45,302 nt of DNA. It comes from Candidatus Hydrogenedentota bacterium. Lineage in GTDB: Bacteria; Hydrogenedentota; Hydrogenedentia; Hydrogenedentales; Hydrogenedentaceae. The position numbers and the translations under genes were made by a program. How positions within the stretch are numbered: position 1 is the stretch's first letter; each line of letters opens with the position of its first letter. The notes beneath the pieces were generated by a model. That model had not been told where the DNA came from and did no database searches. It saw nothing but the letters and a program-made list of their open reading frames with translations. Shown here in pieces: positions 42,336 to 45,302 of this stretch. The DNA lies in assembly GCA_026415215.1 (NCBI GenBank), contig JAOAHN010000061.1, positions 1-45,302 on the forward strand, written 5' to 3'.

Positions 42336-42761
42336 GAAGAATTTCCGCCTTTCAAAGATAAAGCATTTCCTATTGTACCAGTTTCTTTCTTCCCGAAAAT
42401 TACCCATCGTAAGCGAGCACAAAAAGGAAACAACTTAATAGAGATCCCACAGTGCCTTAAAAAGACATAGGAAAAGACACAGGATATTTAGACTTAAATA
42501 ACAATGCAAAATACTGAACTAACTTCTAAGGGAAATCAAAGCAGAAAATTGACTCTATATAAATCACTAAAAATAATAGAATATCGTATTTAGACTGACC
42601 CATTGCTCTATTCGCAACCCTAAGTTAAACGGCGTGTTCGAAAATAACACATCCCTCTAAAATCTCGGAGAAAAGAGTATGAAAAGAGATTTATCCAGAT
42701 TAGAATCAAGTATAATAAAGTTCGACAAGAATAAATCTAAAAGTAATAGGGATGTATTATT
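42336..42761 (+). promoter_or_regulatory. Intergenic region with candidate promoters
   Basis: The 426 bp hold no convincing gene. Two promoter candidates are seen: TTGACT (42549-42554) with AATAAT (42572-42577) after 17 bp, which would give a leader of nearly 180 nt, and a consensus TATAAT at 42711-42716 with a weak -35, which would start near 42723, about 39 nt before the ATG of the next gene. TAGGGATG near 42747-42754 may serve as ribosome binding site. No structured RNA was recognised. Confidence 0.35.
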
Positions 42762-44132
42762 ATGAATAGGAGAACATTTTTAAAATCTACTATTTTAGGG
42801 AGTTTATTTCTCAGTAGCTCAAACATACTCAAGAACACATTCGAAGAATCTTTAATTAGAGTAGCATATTTTAGAGCTGATGTAACACCTCCGCTTGGTT
42901 CCCCTTCATATCCGAGCTACAAACCTTTAGAACAGATAGAGCATCCTCTACTTGCTAAAGGAGTGATCATAGAATCAAACCAGCAGAGGTATGTCATCTG
43001 TGCAATTGATTGGTGCGAAATCTGTAACGCTTCCTATGAAAAGTTAAGGAAACTCATAGCTACTAAAGTAAAAACAAATCCAATAAATGTAATAATACAC
43101 ACGGTTCACCAACATACAGCACCGATGTGTGATGAATCCGCCTTCGAAATTCTTAAAGCTATAGAGTCTCCTCCACCCTATCCCCAAAAAGAAATTTTTG
43201 ATGAATTATTTCAAAAAATTATAAACTCTATTGAAAACTCCCTTACAAACTTTATTGAATGTAATGCTATCGGCATAGGAAAAGCAAAAGTAAGCAGAGT
43301 AGCTTCAAATAGACGCATACTCCAGCCAGATGGGACATGCTTAACAAGATTCAGCTCATGTAAAGACCCAAAATTAATCGAAGCTCCAGAAGGTTTAATC
43401 GATCCGTACTTGAAAACCATTTCCTTCTATTCTCTTACCGATAAACCTATCGTAAGACTCCACTTCTATGCTACACATCCACAGAGTTTCTACGGAGATC
43501 CCCGAGTAAGCTACGACTTCCCGGGAATGGCCAGAGAAGAGATGGAAAAACAGGAAGAAGTTCCTCATATCTACTTAACAGGCTGTGCAGGTGATATTGC
43601 CGCCGGGAAATATAACGACGGAAGACCAGAAGCGCGAGAGTATCTCTACCGGAGACTTCTCACTGCCATGCAACAATCTACAAAAAGCTCAACAAAACAA
43701 GACCTAAGAAATGTCGAATTGAAATCGGTTCAGGTTTACTTAGGAACAAGAACTGAAGAAGAATACTCAATAGAAAAACTTACTGAAAAAATGAAAGATA
43801 GCTCACAATCACCAAACTATAGAATTGGATGTGCAATGAAAATAGCTTGGATAAATAGAGCTAACTCTATACCAATAGATATCACCGCACTGAACCTTGG
43901 AACCGCTACAATAGTTAACCTACCAGGCGAACCGATGATTGATTTTCAAATCTTTGCTCAGCAATGTGCTCCAGACAAATTCGTATGCGTTTCAGGCTAT
44001 GGCGACTGTGCTCCGGGATATATCTGCACCGAGGAATCCTTCAAACAAGGTGGCTATGAACCTTCAGCTGCGAATGTTCCTCCCTCCGCCGGGAAAGAAC
44101 TAAATAGCAAAATATACGAAGTCCTCAGTTAA
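42762..44132 (+). CDS. Tat-exported neutral/alkaline ceramidase-family protein
   Basis: A 456-residue protein with a twin-arginine signal (NRRTFLKSTILGSLFLSSS), so probably exported folded. It belongs to the PF04734-like neutral ceramidase N-terminal group: VAYFRADVTPPLGSP at the start, the metal motif HTVHQHTAP, YATHPQSF, TGCAGDIAAG and VNLPGEP. Classical members hydrolyse ceramide to sphingosine, but many environmental bacterial relatives have unknown substrates and lack the C-terminal domain, as here. Length fits the N-terminal domain alone. A start at 42762 is supported by the signal sequence. It is a single gene; the next region is a decayed insertion element. Confidence 0.85.
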   Translation: MNRRTFLKSTILGSLFLSSSNILKNTFEESLIRVAYFRADVTPPLGSPSYPSYKPLEQIEHPLLAKGVIIESNQQRYVICAIDWCEICNASYEKLRKLIATKVKTNPINVIIHTVHQHTAPMCDESAFEILKAIESPPPYPQKEIFDELFQKIINSIENSLTNFIECNAIGIGKAKVSRVASNRRILQPDGTCLTRFSSCKDPKLIEAPEGLIDPYLKTISFYSLTDKPIVRLHFYATHPQSFYGDPRVSYDFPGMAREEMEKQEEVPHIYLTGCAGDIAAGKYNDGRPEAREYLYRRLLTAMQQSTKSSTKQDLRNVELKSVQVYLGTRTEEEYSIEKLTEKMKDSSQSPNYRIGCAMKIAWINRANSIPIDITALNLGTATIVNLPGEPMIDFQIFAQQCAPDKFVCVSGYGDCAPGYICTEESFKQGGYEPSAANVPPSAGKELNSKIYEVLS

Positions 44133-44666
44133 ACCGGTGGTAATATTTGCTATAACAGAATAATCACCCTGGAATATTAGTACCTCATATATGTAATCAT
44201 AGGAATATAAATGTCATGAAAAATTTAATAGATGTATTAAGGACAAGGTGAAGTGGAAGAAGAAACATCCAGGTGATTAAGTATTTCTCAAATTTAAAGA
44301 CCCACATCCGAGCACAAAAGGATACATATAAGTTTCCGAAAGTGTATTGGCCATTTGGCTCAGCAATTAGTATAAGATAAAAACTTGGTATTAAAGTGAA
44401 AGGTCTTGAACGGATATTTTTCCCCCGCATTATTTACGAAGTATGTTGAATGCTGTAGAGAAATGAGAAACCTATAAGATGATGGGAGGATAGAACTAAC
44501 TCAAAGGGCACGGTGGAGGTATCGAGGTGGTTTTATGTTCTTCATCTACAGTCAGTTCTGAGCAATCTGCTATGGCAATTGCATCGATATGGAATAATTC
44601 AAGAAGGTGCGTAGATACGAAGCAGAATCGAAGGGCAAGTTAACAGTGAGGCAATTGGAAAAGTCG
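44133..44666. other. Non-coding or decayed region
   Basis: No intact gene is seen. Short plus-strand frames, such as one reading KVKGLERIFFPRIIYEV near 44390-44440, look like fragments of lost coding sequence but are interrupted by stops and not assignable. The 44490-44666 part could be the decayed N-terminus of the transposase that follows; its similarity is too weak to call. A minus-strand frame at 44197-44430 shows no protein-like signal. Confidence 0.35.
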
Positions 44667-45135
44667 GAGCTTATAGTTTTTGATATCGATGAGAAAGAAT
44701 TCCCTAAGTTGTCAGGTTAGGATATGCGTAAAGTATTAGTCGTGTTAATAGACTGTGTGAAGCAGTTAGTATATGTATCCTTAAAAACATGCTGGATGCG
44801 GAGTTTAGGAAGCATTTCCTAAATTGGGTTTGTCTTTTATCCATATTGGATACAAGTATTACTAACACACAATGGGAAAGAGTTTACTGACAGATATAGT
44901 GTGAGTGAGAAATAGCCTATAGTTGGCATGTGGTCGCTTAGATTATGCGAGAGAGATGATAGGATTTGGGTTGACACGATTTTATAAATCAAGAACGAAT
45001 AGTTCAGTAGATTGGCTTGATGGTAAGATTGGGAAAATCCTTAAGAGCCATCACTCCATACATTATCCGCAAAAAGTGGGAAAATTAAGAGATCAACTTG
45101 GCGTTGTGGTTATGTGGACAAGCAGAGGAAGCTAA
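44667..45135 (+). pseudogene. Degenerate IS481-family transposase (rve/DDE integrase core)
   Basis: Translating from 44667 gives segments in the order of an IS481-type integrase core: FDIDEKEFPKLSG (normally HIDIK-x-LP-x-L-x-G, first catalytic Asp), VLVVLIDCVKQLVYV, FYPYWIQVLLTHNGKEFTDRY (normally TDNGKEFTDRF, second Asp changed to His), and PIVGMWSLRLCERDD. In-frame stops occur at 44718-44720, 44820-44822 and 44913-44915. Similarity then continues one frame over (LTRFYKSRTNSSVDWLDGKI and GKILKSHH, normally TNGMVERFNGRI with the catalytic Glu). The element is inactive. Terminal inverted repeats and target duplications were not found, and both ends are approximate. Confidence 0.75.
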
Positions 45136-45302
45136 ATAACAAAATCCCAAAGCAAGAAGTGAAATAATATATCGAAATCAGTCTCTTTTAAATCTCTATT
45201 TCTCTTAAATGGCTACTAATATCAAAAACTAACAAATAGTGAATCATTTGCTCGAAATTAACAATTTAGAGTCAATAAGAAACTTACCGATGAGTTCTGC
45301 CT

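Noticed and set aside
44197-44430. 77-residue minus-strand open frame
   Set aside because: No ribosome binding site or recognisable motif, in a region that looks decayed.
1-45302. tRNA, rRNA genes or CRISPR arrays
   Set aside because: No tRNA T-loop/acceptor arrangement, rRNA signature or regularly spaced direct repeats was noticed; a tRNAscan or CRISPR search was not possible.

Overview
The window is AT-rich bacterial chromosome carrying about 40 densely packed genes on both strands. No tRNA, rRNA or CRISPR array was recognised. The gene repertoire is that of an uncultivated, motile, heterotrophic bacterium with an elaborate envelope: flagellar cap protein FliD and chaperone FliS, NfeD/FloA membrane-domain proteins, a long protein of carboxypeptidase-regulatory (Ig-like) modules, an xanthan-lyase-type FAD oxidoreductase, a GH28-like beta-helix protein and a Tat-exported ceramidase-family protein. 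This mix is common in PVC-related, Armatimonadota, Sumerlaeota or Hydrogenedentota-like lineages. The phylum cannot be fixed from sequence alone.

Layout. 1-852: 3' part of an FAD-dependent oxidoreductase. 1010-3257: lexA, then on the minus strand rlmB, a TPR protein and a zinc-finger membrane protein. 3258-3751: divergent intergenic region with a GC-rich hairpin and a cluster of TGAC/GTCA half-sites. 3752-6286: large zinc-ribbon, coiled-coil, multi-pass membrane protein. 6303-10630 (minus): alanine dehydrogenase, methyltransferase, sugar-isomerase-like TIM barrel and membrane glycosyltransferase, tightly packed and partly overlapping. 10715-13121 (minus): unknown protein, MBL-fold hydrolase, HDOD protein. 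13297-13890: PrxQ/BCP peroxiredoxin with two plausible starts.

13894-24610 (minus) is a long envelope/export locus: metallophosphoesterase with a CBM9-like tail, DUF4097-type protein, ECF sigma factor, small membrane protein (likely anti-sigma), 1001-residue Ig-module protein, and two ATPase/permease pairs of ABC-2 transporters. A good sigma-70-type promoter overlapped by a perfect 13-bp palindrome lies directly before the DUF4097-sigma-anti-sigma block.

24975-33190: a shortened receiver/Fis regulator divergent from a MATE exporter, a LysM-like/Amidase_3 cell-wall amidase, mannose-1-phosphate guanylyltransferase, a rhomboid protease, and fliD-fliS behind a near-consensus sigma-28 promoter. 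33230-38512 (minus): NfeD protease, unknown 102-aa protein, short NfeD, FloA, anchored 223-aa protein and an orphan OppD/DppD-type ATPase. 38612-44132: small membrane protein, 2Fe-2S ferredoxin, radical SAM protein, GH28-like protein and ceramidase-family protein. The right end holds a decayed IS481-type transposase.

The best candidates for an undescribed system are the ECF-sigma/DUF4097/Ig-module/double-ABC locus and the six-gene NfeD-FloA operon. The best-supported regulatory observation is the sigma-28 promoter before fliD.
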